Below, piece after piece: positions 46,732 through 56,194 of a DNA stretch of 64,000 nt. The notes beneath the pieces were generated by a model. It ran no database searches and had not been told where the DNA came from. It saw nothing but the letters and a program-made list of their open reading frames with translations. The position numbers and the translations under genes are program-made. Source of the stretch: Chromobacterium violaceum ATCC 12472 (lineage in GTDB: Bacteria; Pseudomonadota; Gammaproteobacteria; Burkholderiales; Chromobacteriaceae); the NCBI RefSeq assembly GCF_000007705.1, contig NC_005085.1, positions 4,349,752-4,413,751 on the forward strand, given 5' to 3'. The stretch's first letter is position 1; each line of letters begins with the position of its first letter.

Positions 46732-48135
46732 TCAGAATTGGTAATAAATGAAGGCGGGAATGCCGGACGGCGCCAGCGAGATCACCAGCAGCGCGATCGC
46801 GCTCAGCAACAGCGGCTTGCCCCACCACGGCAGCACCGCCATCCGGCCGAAGCAGCGCTCGGGCAGCGTGGACAGCGTCGGCAGCGCCGCCAGCCACAAA
46901 CCCAGCAGCAGCAGCAGGCCCGGCGCGTTCAAGGTCAGCTCCTGGCCTGACGGCGCGAACATCGCGCGCAGGAAGTCCATCGCCTCGTCCAGCGACTGCG
47001 CGCGGAAGAACACCCAGGCCAGGCACACGTAATGGAAGGTGATCAGCCGCGCCAGCCATGGCGACGCGCTGCTGACGGCGTCGCGGCGCCACAGCTTGTC
47101 GCCGATGTTGAGCGCCACCACGCCCAGGCCATGCATCGCGCCCCACACCAGGTATTTCAGACTGGCGCCGTGCCACAGGCCGGACAGCAGCATCGCCGCC
47201 AGCAGGTTGATCTGGGCGCGGGCGAAGCCGCCGCGGTTGCCGCCCAGCGGGATATAGACATAGTCGCGGATCCAGCTGGACAGCGAGATGTGCCAGCGCC
47301 GCCAGAAATCGCGCAGGTTCAGCGCCAGGTAAGGCGCATCAAAGTTGCGCGGCAGCTGGATGCCCAGCAGCAGCGCCAGCGCGGTGACCAGGTCGGTATA
47401 GCCGGAGAAGTCCAGGTAGATCTGCAACGCGTAGGCGTAGAAGGCCGCCCACACCTCCAGGCGGTGGAAGGTGTCGGGCGCGGCGAACACCGGATCCACC
47501 CAGGCGCTGGCCAGCCAGCCTGCCAGCCACAGCTTCTTCAGCAAGGCCAGAATGATCAGGCCCAAGGCGCGGTCCAGATGCGCCACCTGGCGCCGGACCG
47601 GGCTGCGCAGCTGCTCCAAGAGGTCGCCGGCGCGGCAGATCGGCCCCGCCAGCAAGGTGGGGAAAAAGGCCAGGAACAGCGCGAACTGCGGCAGCGCCGC
47701 CGGCCGGATTTCCTTGCGGTACACCGACACCAAGTAGCTGACCGACTGGAAGGTATAGAAGGAGATGCCCACCGGCATCAGGATATCGAGCGCGGGCAGC
47801 ATCGCCGTCACCCCCAGCGCATTGAGGCCGGCCTGCGCGCTTTCGCGGAAAAAGTCGAAATACTTGAACAGCGCCAGATTGCCCACCGCCAGCGCGAGCG
47901 AGGCCTGCAGCCAGCGCCTGGGACGGGCCGACGCCGTCATCCTCCGGCTGAGGCCGTGCTGGATCAGCGTATAGGCGGCGAGGATGGAGGCGAAGCGCCA
48001 GTCCAGCTTGGCGTAGAACAAATAGCTGGCCAGCAGGAGCAGAAGGTTCTGCATGCTGGGCATGCGGCGGCAGCCCCAGTAGACGGTAAAAAAACCGACG
48101 AAGGCCAGGGCGAATTCAATCGACAGATAGCTCAT
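46732..48135 (-). CDS. patA: MBOAT acetyl-transfer membrane protein PatA
   Basis: About 467 residues from ATG 48135 (MSYLSIEFALAF; the frame is open to 48165). Many membrane segments and the AlgI/DltB-type motifs SYLVSVYRKE, FPTLLAGPI, DFSGYTD, LRDFWRRWHISLSSWIRDYVYIP (split here by eye) and the active-site histidine in SGLWHGASL define an MBOAT protein. It moves acetyl across the inner membrane for PatB. The alternative is an exopolysaccharide acetylase, but the patB and ape1 partners favour peptidoglycan. Confidence 0.83.
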   Translation of the reverse strand: MSYLSIEFALAFVGFFTVYWGCRRMPSMQNLLLLLASYLFYAKLDWRFASILAAYTLIQHGLSRRMTASARPRRWLQASLALAVGNLALFKYFDFFRESAQAGLNALGVTAMLPALDILMPVGISFYTFQSVSYLVSVYRKEIRPAALPQFALFLAFFPTLLAGPICRAGDLLEQLRSPVRRQVAHLDRALGLIILALLKKLWLAGWLASAWVDPVFAAPDTFHRLEVWAAFYAYALQIYLDFSGYTDLVTALALLLGIQLPRNFDAPYLALNLRDFWRRWHISLSSWIRDYVYIPLGGNRGGFARAQINLLAAMLLSGLWHGASLKYLVWGAMHGLGVVALNIGDKLWRRDAVSSASPWLARLITFHYVCLAWVFFRAQSLDEAMDFLRAMFAPSGQELTLNAPGLLLLLGLWLAALPTLSTLPERCFGRMAVLPWWGKPLLLSAIALLVISLAPSGIPAFIYYQF

Positions 48136-48211
48136 GCTAAGGTAACAAGCTGGCGGAGGCGGCAATTATGACAACAAGCCCCGCCGCATGCCAGCTCCGG
48201 TAAAAATTTAT

Positions 48212-49045
48212 TTATCTGCCTGTTGCAAGCGCGATTTCGCGGTAAGCCTGGCAAGGCAGCGAGAAAAGCTGTTTGTCATCCAGCCGGAGCGCCGACAGGC
48301 TGCCGCCCCATAAACAGCCGGAATCGATCGCCAGGATGTCTTCGTCCAGATGCACGCCCAGCGCCGACCAGTGCCCGCAGACGATGGGCGTGCCGCCATG
48401 GCGGCGGTTCGGCGCCTCGAACCAGGGCACCAGATTGGCCGGCGCGCCTTCCAGCTCGCCCTTGTAGCTGAGATCCAGCTCGCCGTCGCGGGTCAGGAAG
48501 CGCATCCGCGTCATCACGTTGACGATCAGCCGCAGCCGGTCCACGCCTTTCAGATCGTCGGTCCAGCGCGTCGGCTTGTTGCCGTACAAACGGCCGAGGA
48601 ATTCCCGGTAGCGGGTGCCGGACAGGCCGAACTCGACCTCCTCCGCCAGCCTGAGCGCCTTGGATATCGTCCATTCCGGCAGCAGCCCGGCGTGCACCAT
48701 CGCGTAGCCGTGCCCCTCCAGCATCATCGGCTGGCAACGCAGCCAGTCCAGCAGCACCTTGCCGTCGGCCGCGTTGAGCACATCGTCTATGGTGTCGTCG
48801 CGGTGGATCTTGCCGAAGCCTTCCGACACCGCCAGCAGGTGCAGATCATGATTGCCCAGCACCATCTCCACCTGGTCCTGATGCTGGAACACCCAGCGCA
48901 ACACCTCCAGCGATTGCGGTCCGCGGTTGACCAGGTCGCCGGTCAGCCACAGCGTGTCCTTGCCGGGATTGAAATCGATCAGCCTCAGCAGCTGCTGGAA
49001 CGGCTCGAAGCAGCCCTGGATGTCGCCGATTGCGTAAATGGCCAT
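48212..49045 (-). CDS. apaH: Diadenosine tetraphosphatase, symmetrical
   Basis: 277 residues of the metallophosphatase family: YAIGDIQGC, LTGDLVNRGPQS, LGNHDLHLLA and CGHWSALG. It cleaves Ap4A to two ADP. The gene is divergent from rep; about 115 bases separate their starts. Confidence 0.96.
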   Translation of the reverse strand: MAIYAIGDIQGCFEPFQQLLRLIDFNPGKDTLWLTGDLVNRGPQSLEVLRWVFQHQDQVEMVLGNHDLHLLAVSEGFGKIHRDDTIDDVLNAADGKVLLDWLRCQPMMLEGHGYAMVHAGLLPEWTISKALRLAEEVEFGLSGTRYREFLGRLYGNKPTRWTDDLKGVDRLRLIVNVMTRMRFLTRDGELDLSYKGELEGAPANLVPWFEAPNRRHGGTPIVCGHWSALGVHLDEDILAIDSGCLWGGSLSALRLDDKQLFSLPCQAYREIALATGR

Positions 49046-49161
49046 ATTGTTCCCTTGTCAGGCGGATCGAGCGCGCCTCATCCGCGATAAGCCATGATAC
49101 CCCATGCTACAATGCATGGCCTTGATTACCGATTTGCTGCGCCCGTCCGGGCCCGACCGCC

Positions 49162-51183
49162 ATGTCCGCTCCCCTGCTCAATCCGCCGCAACGCGCGGCC
49201 ATCCATTATCTCGACGGCCCCTTGCTGGTGCTGGCGGGCGCCGGCTCGGGCAAGACCCGGGTGATCACCTACAAGATCGCCCACCTGGTGCGCGAGGGCG
49301 GCATCCCGGCCCGGCACATCGCCGCCATCACCTTCACCAACAAGGCGGCGCGCGAAATGCTGGAGCGGGTCGGCAAGCTGATGAGCTCGGCGGAGATCCG
49401 CGGCATCACCGTCTCCACCTTCCACTCGCTCGGCATGCACATCCTGCGCCAGGAAGCGCCCCATCTGGGCTACAAGACCCAATTCTCCATTCTTGACGCC
49501 TACGATGCCGGCAAGATCATCGCCGACATCCTCAACACCACTTCCAAGGATGAGATCCGCAAGGTGCAGAGCCAGATCTCGCTGTGGAAGAACGATCTGA
49601 AAACGCCGGACGACATGCTGCTGGCGGCGCAGGATCAATGGGAAAGCGTCTGCGCCAAGACCTACCTCGCCTATCAGGACACCCTGACCGCCTACCAGGC
49701 GATGGACTTCGACGATCTGATCCGGCTGCCGGTGCAGCTGTTCCGCGAACATCCGGAAGTGCTGCTCAAGTGGCAGGGCAAGCTGCGCTACCTGCTGATA
49801 GACGAATACCAGGACACCAACACCTGCCAGTACCAGCTGGTGAAGCTGCTGACCGGCGTGCGCGGCCTGTTCACCGCGGTGGGCGACGACGACCAGTCCA
49901 TCTACGCCTGGCGCGGCGCGAACATGGAAAACCTGCGGCTGCTGCAGCAGGACTTTCCGGCATTGAAGGTGATCAAGCTGGAGCAGAACTACCGCTCCAC
50001 CGCCCGCATCCTGCGCGCGGCCAACAGCGTGATCTCCAACAACCCCAAGCTGTTCGAGAAACAGCTGTGGAGCGAGCTGGGCCTGGGCGAGCCGATACAC
50101 GTGGTGCAATGCAAGGACGAGGAGCACGAGGCCGAAACCGTGGTGCAGCGGCTGCTGGCGCACAAGTTCGAATGCCGGACGGAGTTCAAGGACTACGCGA
50201 TTCTCTACCGCGGCAACTACCAGGCGCGCATCTTCGAGCAGGCGCTGCGCAATCAGCGCATCCCCTACCAGATGGCCGGCGGCCAGAGCTTCTTCGACAA
50301 GCCTGAGATCAAGGATCTGCTGGCTTACATGCGGCTGATCGCCAACCCCGACGACGATCCCGCCTTCATCCGCGCGCTGACCACGCCCAAGCGCGGCGTC
50401 GGCGCCGGCACGCTGGAAAAACTGGGCGCCTGGGCCGGCCAGTATGGCAAAAGCCTGTTCGCCGCCGCCCACGACGCCGGGCTGCGCGTCCAGGTGCAGC
50501 AGGCCCAGCTTGCGCCGCTGGAGCAGTTCTGCGACTTCATCAGCCAGCTCCAATACCGAGCCACCCGCGAGGAAGCCGGCAAGCTTTCGCTGGAGCTGCT
50601 GCAGGCCATCGGTTACGAAGCCTGGCTGTACGACAGCGAAGACAGTCCCAAGATCGCCGAAACCAAATGGAAGAACCTGCTGGAAATGGTGGCCTGGCTG
50701 GCGAAGAAGGGCGAGGCCGACGGCAAGAACCTGATCGAGCTGACGCAGACCATCGCGCTGATCACCATGCTGGAAGGCCGCGACGAAGGCGAGGTGGACG
50801 CGGTGAGGATGTCCACGCTGCACGCGTCCAAGGGCCTGGAATACCCGCACGTGTTCCTGGTCGGCTGCGAGGAAGGCATCTTGCCGCACAGCGAGTCGGT
50901 GGAAAACGGCATGGTGGAAGAGGAGCGCCGATTGATGTACGTCGGCATCACCCGCGCCCAGCGCAGCCTGACGCTGAGCTATTGCGTCAAGCGCCGCCGC
51001 GCCGGCGAATGGCAGTTCATCGAACCGTCGCGCTTCATCAGCGAAATCGACGGCGAAGACCTGCGCCATTTCGGCAAACCCGGCGCCGAACCGCTGGTCA
51101 GCAAAAGCGAAGGCAAATCCCGGCTGGCCAATCTGACGGCCATGCTGGCCGGCAAGGACAAATCTGGCGAGATGCCTGACTGA
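49162..51183 (+). CDS. rep: ATP-dependent DNA helicase Rep
   Basis: 673 residues of superfamily 1. Motifs in order: NPPQRAAIHY (Q motif), LAGAGSGKTRVIT (Walker A, near 28-40), LIDEYQDTN (Walker B), GDDDQSIYAWRGA, EQNYRS, STLHASKGLEYPHVFLVG and YVGITRAQRSL. It unwinds DNA 3'-5' and helps replication forks pass obstacles. The ATG 49162 is the family-typical start. Confidence 0.97.
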   Translation: MSAPLLNPPQRAAIHYLDGPLLVLAGAGSGKTRVITYKIAHLVREGGIPARHIAAITFTNKAAREMLERVGKLMSSAEIRGITVSTFHSLGMHILRQEAPHLGYKTQFSILDAYDAGKIIADILNTTSKDEIRKVQSQISLWKNDLKTPDDMLLAAQDQWESVCAKTYLAYQDTLTAYQAMDFDDLIRLPVQLFREHPEVLLKWQGKLRYLLIDEYQDTNTCQYQLVKLLTGVRGLFTAVGDDDQSIYAWRGANMENLRLLQQDFPALKVIKLEQNYRSTARILRAANSVISNNPKLFEKQLWSELGLGEPIHVVQCKDEEHEAETVVQRLLAHKFECRTEFKDYAILYRGNYQARIFEQALRNQRIPYQMAGGQSFFDKPEIKDLLAYMRLIANPDDDPAFIRALTTPKRGVGAGTLEKLGAWAGQYGKSLFAAAHDAGLRVQVQQAQLAPLEQFCDFISQLQYRATREEAGKLSLELLQAIGYEAWLYDSEDSPKIAETKWKNLLEMVAWLAKKGEADGKNLIELTQTIALITMLEGRDEGEVDAVRMSTLHASKGLEYPHVFLVGCEEGILPHSESVENGMVEEERRLMYVGITRAQRSLTLSYCVKRRRAGEWQFIEPSRFISEIDGEDLRHFGKPGAEPLVSKSEGKSRLANLTAMLAGKDKSGEMPD

Positions 51184-51192
51184 ATCGGCAAG

Positions 51193-51217
51193 AAAAAATG
51201 GCGCCGCGAGGCGCCAT
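51193..51217 (-). terminator. Minus-strand terminator in the rep/cytochrome intergenic region
   Basis: ATGGCGCC-TCGC-GGCGCCAT followed by TTTTT on the minus strand. No annotated minus-strand gene ends here, because the cytochrome gene has its own terminator 180 bases earlier. It might act as a weak block for rep readthrough or end a small RNA. Confidence 0.7.
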
Positions 51218-51395
51218 AAAGAAGAATGAGGAACATCTCTGGGTGAAGCGAGGCTGGGGAACCTCACCTGACTGAAGGGCTGGAAAGCCAATCGGTCAAT
51301 CAGATGAACGCATAATGCCCGATATCGCCCAGCGTGCCACCTGTCCTTTTTATCAAGTCATAAACATTGACATTCCACATTACCCCAAATGCATT

Positions 51396-51430
51396 AAAAA
51401 AGCACCCAATGCCGATTGGGTGCTTTTTTT
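51396..51430. terminator. Bidirectional terminator after the cytochrome c gene
   Basis: AAAAAAGCACCCAAT-GCCG-ATTGGGTGCTTTTTT, a perfect 15-bp stem with T-runs on both strands. It lies 15 bases beyond the cytochrome stop. Confidence 0.93.
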
Positions 51431-51444
51431 ACATCAAGCGCTGC

Positions 51445-52188
51445 TTATTTTGAATTATTGACCATGTATTCGATAGCCGAGCGGAATTCCGCATCGCTGC
51501 CGGTATAGCCGCCCTTCGGCGGCATCGCGTTCAGGCCCTTGGTGGCGATTTTCACCACTTCATCCATGCCCGGCTTCAGACGCGCGGCCCAGGCAGCCTT
51601 GTCGCCGAACTTCGGCGCCCCGGCGACGCCCGCGCCGTGGCAAGCCACGCACACGCTGTCGTAAATCTTCTTGCCCACCACGGCCGGATCGGCGGCCGCC
51701 GCAGCGCCGGCCGCGCCGCCCACCGGCGGCTCGGTGAACTTGGCGCCGCCGGCATTGCCCATATAGGCGACGGCGCGCTTCACTTCGTCATCGCTCAGGT
51801 CGGTCGCGCCGCCCTTGGCCGGCATCGCGTTGAAACCATGGAGCGCATGATTGACCAGCATGTCCCAGCCCTTGGCGATGCGCGGCCCCCAGGCGCCGGC
51901 GTCGCCGAACTTGGGAGAGCCGGCCAGGCCGGTGGCGTGACAGGACATGCAGATGCCCTTGTAGACCTGTTCGCCGGTGCGCATTCCCGGCGGCGCGTCG
52001 CTGGCCTTGGATTCGCCGACCGGCTTCAGGCGAGCGGCCACGGCCTCCTTGGTCATCACCTCGGCATCCACGTTGAAACCACTGGTAGCGAGCTTGGCCA
52101 GCAGCCAAATCGCCACGACAAGAAAGACAACGATGCTGACCAGAACCTTCACGATCTGGCCAGGGGCCATTCCGTTCTCATTACTCAT
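51445..52188 (-). CDS. Membrane-anchored dihaem cytochrome c
   Basis: 247 residues from ATG 52188 (MSNENGMAPGQ). One N-terminal membrane segment (about 13-33) anchors two c5-like domains, each with a haem motif: CMSCH at 80-84 and CVACH at 180-184, and a distal methionine in FNAMPAKGG and LNAMPPKGG. The domains are similar to each other and joined by an Ala-rich linker. It should shuttle electrons in the periplasm to a terminal oxidase or reductase. The family is common in Neisseriales. Confidence 0.92.
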   Translation of the reverse strand: MSNENGMAPGQIVKVLVSIVVFLVVAIWLLAKLATSGFNVDAEVMTKEAVAARLKPVGESKASDAPPGMRTGEQVYKGICMSCHATGLAGSPKFGDAGAWGPRIAKGWDMLVNHALHGFNAMPAKGGATDLSDDEVKRAVAYMGNAGGAKFTEPPVGGAAGAAAAADPAVVGKKIYDSVCVACHGAGVAGAPKFGDKAAWAARLKPGMDEVVKIATKGLNAMPPKGGYTGSDAEFRSAIEYMVNNSK

Positions 52189-52325
52189 CCCAAGCCTCGC
52201 CTGAAAAAATGACAATTAAAACTGGTTAATTATACGGTATGCAAGTTCACAAGGCAAAAAACCATACTCTGGACTCGGATTAGATGTTTGCTGTATGATG
52301 CATCCACTTGATCTCAAGTGTCAGC

Positions 52326-52402
52326 GCACCCGTAGCTCAGTTGGATAGAGTGTCAGTTTCCGAAGCTGAAGGTCACAGGTTCGATCCCTGTCGGGTGCGC
52401 CA
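52326..52402 (+). tRNA. tRNA-Arg (anticodon CCG)
   Basis: Full cloverleaf: acceptor GCACCCG/CGGGTGC, D arm AGCTCAGTTGGATAGAG, anticodon loop TTCCGAA with CCG, T arm with GGTTCGATCC, discriminator G and encoded CCA at 52400-52402. It stands alone; no integrase or direct repeat of its 3' end was seen nearby. Confidence 0.96.
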
Positions 52403-52628
52403 ATCAAAACAAACACTTGCGTCACCGCCCGCCCTTCCGGATTTCCTTCCCCTCCCCTATCATTCTATTTTCATAAAATCAGCTGTCATTGCCTTGTTTC
52501 ATCGGTTTTCCTTCCCCGCTTCGCCGTTTCACAGCCATCTCTCTCCGCAAACGTCCGAGAATGCGCCAGACGGCCATGAGCGCCAGCGCGCGCAAGCATC
52601 CGAGCGCGCCTCTCTCTCCTGCGCCATG
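52403..52628. other. Intergenic region after tRNA-Arg, nothing recognised
   Basis: No supported gene, repeat or clear terminator for the tRNA in about 225 bases between tRNA-Arg and the terminator of the ABC exporter gene. Confidence 0.5.
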
Positions 52629-52657
52629 AAAAAAAACCCTCCGGCATGCCGGAGGGT
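52629..52657 (-). terminator. Terminator of the ABC exporter gene
   Basis: Minus-strand ACCCTCCGGCATGCCGGAGGGT palindrome followed by a run of eight T. It starts ten bases after the stop codon. Confidence 0.9.
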
Positions 52658-52667
52658 CTTGTCGTCG

Positions 52668-54530
52668 TCAGCCCATCAGGGACAGGCTCGACTCCTCGTC
52701 GCCGTCCTCCTCGCCGAGAAAACCGCCGCTCTGATGCGCCCACAGCCGGGCATAGAGGCCGCCCTGAGCCAGCAACTGCTGGTGCGAGCCCTCCTCTACG
52801 ATCTGGCCGCGATCCAGCACGATCAGGCGGTCCATCGCCGCGATGGTGGACAGGCGGTGCGCGATGGCCACCACGGTCTTGCCCTCCATCAGCCGATACA
52901 GGCTGCCCTGGATGACCGCCTCCACCTCGGAGTCCAGCGCGCTGGTCGCTTCGTCCAGCAACAGAATCGGCGCGTCCTTCAGCATCACCCGCGCGATGGC
53001 GACGCGCTGCCGCTGGCCGCCCGACAGCTTGACGCCGCGCTCGCCGACATGCGCCTCGTAGCCGACGCGCCCCTTGGGATCGGTCAGCGCGCGGATGAAA
53101 TCATCGGCTTCGGCCCTGCGCGCGGCCTCAATCATCTGCTCGTCGCTGGCGGCCGGCCGGCCGTACAGCAGATTGTCGCGCACCGAGCGGTGCAGCAGCG
53201 AGGTGTCCTGGGTCACCATGCCCACCTTGGCGCGCAGGCTGTCCTGAGTGACGCCGGCGATGTCCTGGCCGTCTATCAGGATGCGGCCGCCGTCCAGGTC
53301 GTAGAAGCGCAGCAACAGGTTGACGATGGTGGATTTGCCGGCGCCGGAACGGCCGACCAGGCCGATCTTCTCGCCCGGCCGTATCGTCAGATTCAGCCCG
53401 CTGATCACTTTTTTGGCGCCGCCATAGGCGAAATCGACATTGTCGAAGCGGATTTCGCCGCGCGGCACCTCCAGCCTGGCCGCATCCGGCCTGTCCACCA
53501 CCGCTACCGTGCGCGACAGCGTGGAGATGCCGTCCTGCACTGTGCCGATGTTCTCGAACAGGCTGGACATTTCCCACATGATCCAGTGCGAAATGCCGTT
53601 CAGCCGCAACGCCATCGCGGTGGACGCCGCCACCGCGCCGATGCTGACCTGGCCTTGGCTCCACAACCACAGCGCGGAACCGGTGGTGACGCCGATCAGC
53701 AGCATGCTGGTCAGCTGGTTGACGACTTCGAAGCCGCTGACCAGCCGCATCTGGCGGTAAGCGGTGGACAGGAACTCCTGCATCGCGCCCTTGGCGAAGC
53801 GCGCTTCGCGCTGGCCGTGGGAGAACAGCTTGACGGTGGCGATATTGGTGTAGGCGTCGGTGATGCGGCCTGTCATCAGGCTGCGCGCGTCGGCCTGCAG
53901 GCTGGCCGCCTTGCCGAGCCTGGGCACGAAGAACCACAAGGTCGCGACGTAAAGCGCCAGCCAGGCCAGGAAAGGCAGCAACAGCATGGTGTCGAAATGG
54001 CCCAGCACCGCGATCATGGTGACGAAGTAGATGACGACGAACACCAGGATGTCGGTGACGATCAACACGGTGTCGCGCACCGCCAGCGCGGTCTGCATCA
54101 CCTTGGCCGACACCCTGCCGGCGAACTCGTCCTGATAGAAGCTCAGGCTCTGGCCCAGCAAATGGCGGTGGAAGTTCCAGCGCAGCCGCATCGGGAAATT
54201 GGAGAACAGGCCCTGATACTTGCTCATCGCCTGCAGCGACACCAACAATACGCTGCCGAGCAGAATGCCGGCCAGCATCAGCAGATGGCCACGCTCGCGC
54301 TGCCACAGCTGATCGGCCGGCACCTTGGCCAGCCAGTCCACCACCGAGCCCATCATCGAGAACAGCAAGGCCTCGAAGGCGCCGATCAGCGCGGTGAGCA
54401 GGGTCATGCACAGAATCAGGCCGCGCATGCCTCGGGTACAGAACCAGACGAAGGAAAAGAAGCCGCTCGGAGGCTGGGCGGCTGGCGCGTCCGGATAGGG
54501 GGATATCCGGCGTTCGAACCAGGAAAACAT
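52668..54530 (-). CDS. ABC exporter, fused permease and ATPase (MsbA/MdlB-like)
   Basis: 620 residues: six membrane segments in the first 340, then the nucleotide-binding domain with Walker A GLVGRSGAGKSTI, signature LSGGQRQRVAIARV, Walker B ILLLDEATSALD and the H-loop AIAHRLST. It works as a homodimer or heterodimer at the inner membrane. The substrate, whether lipid, drug or peptide, cannot be read from sequence. No partner exporter gene is adjacent. Confidence 0.92.
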   Translation of the reverse strand: MFSWFERRISPYPDAPAAQPPSGFFSFVWFCTRGMRGLILCMTLLTALIGAFEALLFSMMGSVVDWLAKVPADQLWQRERGHLLMLAGILLGSVLLVSLQAMSKYQGLFSNFPMRLRWNFHRHLLGQSLSFYQDEFAGRVSAKVMQTALAVRDTVLIVTDILVFVVIYFVTMIAVLGHFDTMLLLPFLAWLALYVATLWFFVPRLGKAASLQADARSLMTGRITDAYTNIATVKLFSHGQREARFAKGAMQEFLSTAYRQMRLVSGFEVVNQLTSMLLIGVTTGSALWLWSQGQVSIGAVAASTAMALRLNGISHWIMWEMSSLFENIGTVQDGISTLSRTVAVVDRPDAARLEVPRGEIRFDNVDFAYGGAKKVISGLNLTIRPGEKIGLVGRSGAGKSTIVNLLLRFYDLDGGRILIDGQDIAGVTQDSLRAKVGMVTQDTSLLHRSVRDNLLYGRPAASDEQMIEAARRAEADDFIRALTDPKGRVGYEAHVGERGVKLSGGQRQRVAIARVMLKDAPILLLDEATSALDSEVEAVIQGSLYRLMEGKTVVAIAHRLSTIAAMDRLIVLDRGQIVEEGSHQQLLAQGGLYARLWAHQSGGFLGEEDGDEESSLSLMG

Positions 54531-54690
54531 AAAGATCGCTCCATTGCCGGCGGCCGGGGAGGCGCCGGATAGGGGGTTTAGTGGAGCGATGACGGTAGCC
54601 TATATTGAGCTGATCCGCAACGGGAAAGTTTGCCTGCGGCCATTCCCGCGCACAAAAATAGCCGGGCGCGGCGAAACCCGGCCATGGACC

Positions 54691-54900
54691 TCAGGTCTGC
54701 GGCTCCAGCCTGATGTATACCTCTTCCAGCTTCTCGGACGTGCGCGTCTTCAGGTCCACCTTGTGCACCTCGGCCCTCAGCCTGCCCTTGTACACATGCA
54801 GCATCAGTTCGGCGGCCCTGCGCGCCTGCTCCTGGGTGGGATGCAGCGGTCCGCTGTCGTCGATGCCGAAATCCGGTGAAATCAGTTTCAACCGATACAT
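54691..54900 (-). CDS. Small hypothetical protein
   Basis: 69 residues, MYRLKLISPDFGIDDSGPLH at the start, then a helical segment TQEQARRAAELMLHVYKGRL and a strand-rich charged end. Amino-acid use is protein-like and no other frame competes. No family, signal peptide or membrane segment is recognised. It has GAGAAAAT before the ATG, a weak ribosome site. Confidence 0.6.
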   Translation of the reverse strand: MYRLKLISPDFGIDDSGPLHPTQEQARRAAELMLHVYKGRLRAEVHKVDLKTRTSEKLEEVYIRLEPQT

Positions 54901-55123
54901 TGTTATTTTCTCAAGGAAACGGCGCTGCAGAATTTTTTATACGGAATGCATTTCCGTGTTTTGATTCTACATGAGTTTACCTGAGAGGAAACCACCAAGA
55001 CTGGATGTAAGAGAAAACCGAGTTTTATTTACAATTCAATGCAAAATTGATAGCAAATTCGGGTAATTCCAGAAAATGGCTGAAACAGGCGAATGAGAAA
55101 ACCGCATAGGATAAAGCTGAAAA
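54901..55123. other. AT-rich intergenic region, no gene
   Basis: AT-rich relative to both neighbours. It should contain the promoter of the 69-residue protein gene (minus strand). No gene, repeat or RNA is recognised. Confidence 0.5.
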
Positions 55124-55147
55124 GGAAAAACCCGGCTCTGCCGGGTT
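55124..55147 (-). terminator. Terminator of the Nudix gene
   Basis: Minus-strand AACCCGG-CAGAG-CCGGGTT followed by TTT. It lies about 60 bases past the Nudix stop codon. Confidence 0.8.
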
Positions 55148-55205
55148 GTTTCGTCGAGCGGGGATGACGCGCATCGCCGGTTCCGACCGCCTCGGCGGAC
55201 AGCGG

Positions 55206-56087
55206 TCAGGCCGGCACGCCCACTTCCCGGCCCAGCTCGTGCCGGACGCGGGCCAGGGCGTCGGCCATTTTCTGATTGTCGCGCCCCCAATAGCCATGCC
55301 GGCACAGGCAGTCCATGCTGACCAGCGCCGCGTCTATCATGAAGCGCTCAGCCACCAGCAGCTGTTCGACCTCGGAAAACGGCAGCAGCAGGTGTTCGGC
55401 CACCTCGCCATCCTGGCAGGCCGGCGACTCCCCCGGCGCCAGCCATAGATCGTAGGCGTACAGCCACTCGCGGTGCAGGCCGCGCGCCACCGGACGCTGC
55501 GCCAGCAGCAGCGACGACGGCTTCAGCCCGTCCACCCGTTCGCGCGCGACGCCGGCCTCTTCCCACGACTCGCGCTGCAGCGCCAGCTCCAGCGTCTCGC
55601 CGGCCGCCACGCCGCCGCCGACCAGGTTGTCCATCCGGTTGGGATCGACCGCCTTGTGCGGGCTGCGCCGCCCCACCCACATCCTGGTCTCGCCGTCTTC
55701 CATCCGGCACAGCCCATTGACGTGCACCGCGCGGCTGGTCAGGCCCAGCGGGCGGAAAGCCGCCCGCTCCAGTTCGAAATAGGGGCTGCCGTCCTGACGG
55801 AAGGCGGTGAAATTCTCGTTGCGCCAGCCGTTGAGCCAGCCGGCCTGCTGCCAGCGCCTGGCGGCATGGGCCAGCGCATGGCTGATGCTGCGGTAGCTGC
55901 CCTTCACCTTGCACTTCAGGCCCTGGAACGTCTCTTCGAACAGCTGCGGCTCATGCTGCAGCAGGCGCTCTTTCCATTGGGCGTTGACGCACCCCATACG
56001 CTCGGTGCCGATGAATAGCGGCGTGAACTGCTGCGCATCGAAGCGGCTGACCTTGTCCAGGTAGCCGAGTACGGCATCCACCTGCAT
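55206..56087 (-). CDS. Nudix hydrolase (DUF4743, Tnr3/Nudt20-like)
   Basis: 293 residues from ATG 56087, chosen for GGGGGAG six bases upstream. The N-terminal half is the DUF4743 domain; the Nudix box GGGVAAGETLELALQRESWEEAGV fits G-x5-E-x7-R-E-x2-E-E-x-G. Relatives degrade damaged or oxidised thiamine diphosphates, but substrate here is inferred. It follows recD by about 110 bases and may share its transcript. Confidence 0.88.
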   Translation of the reverse strand: MQVDAVLGYLDKVSRFDAQQFTPLFIGTERMGCVNAQWKERLLQHEPQLFEETFQGLKCKVKGSYRSISHALAHAARRWQQAGWLNGWRNENFTAFRQDGSPYFELERAAFRPLGLTSRAVHVNGLCRMEDGETRMWVGRRSPHKAVDPNRMDNLVGGGVAAGETLELALQRESWEEAGVARERVDGLKPSSLLLAQRPVARGLHREWLYAYDLWLAPGESPACQDGEVAEHLLLPFSEVEQLLVAERFMIDAALVSMDCLCRHGYWGRDNQKMADALARVRHELGREVGVPA

Positions 56088-56194
56088 GACGACTCCCCCT
56101 GCATGGTTCCGGGAAGGCTGCATATTAGGATGTCTGCCGACGCTTGACTATCCTTCGTCGCACAAAGCCCACGACTGTTGCATTCCGCGCGATT

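Noticed and set aside
49126-51291. Open frame of 721 codons antisense to rep
   Set aside because: Shadow frame; all helicase motifs are on the other strand.
52326-52402. tRNA-Arg as an integration site for an island
   Set aside because: No integrase, no repeated tRNA 3' end and ordinary housekeeping genes on both sides.
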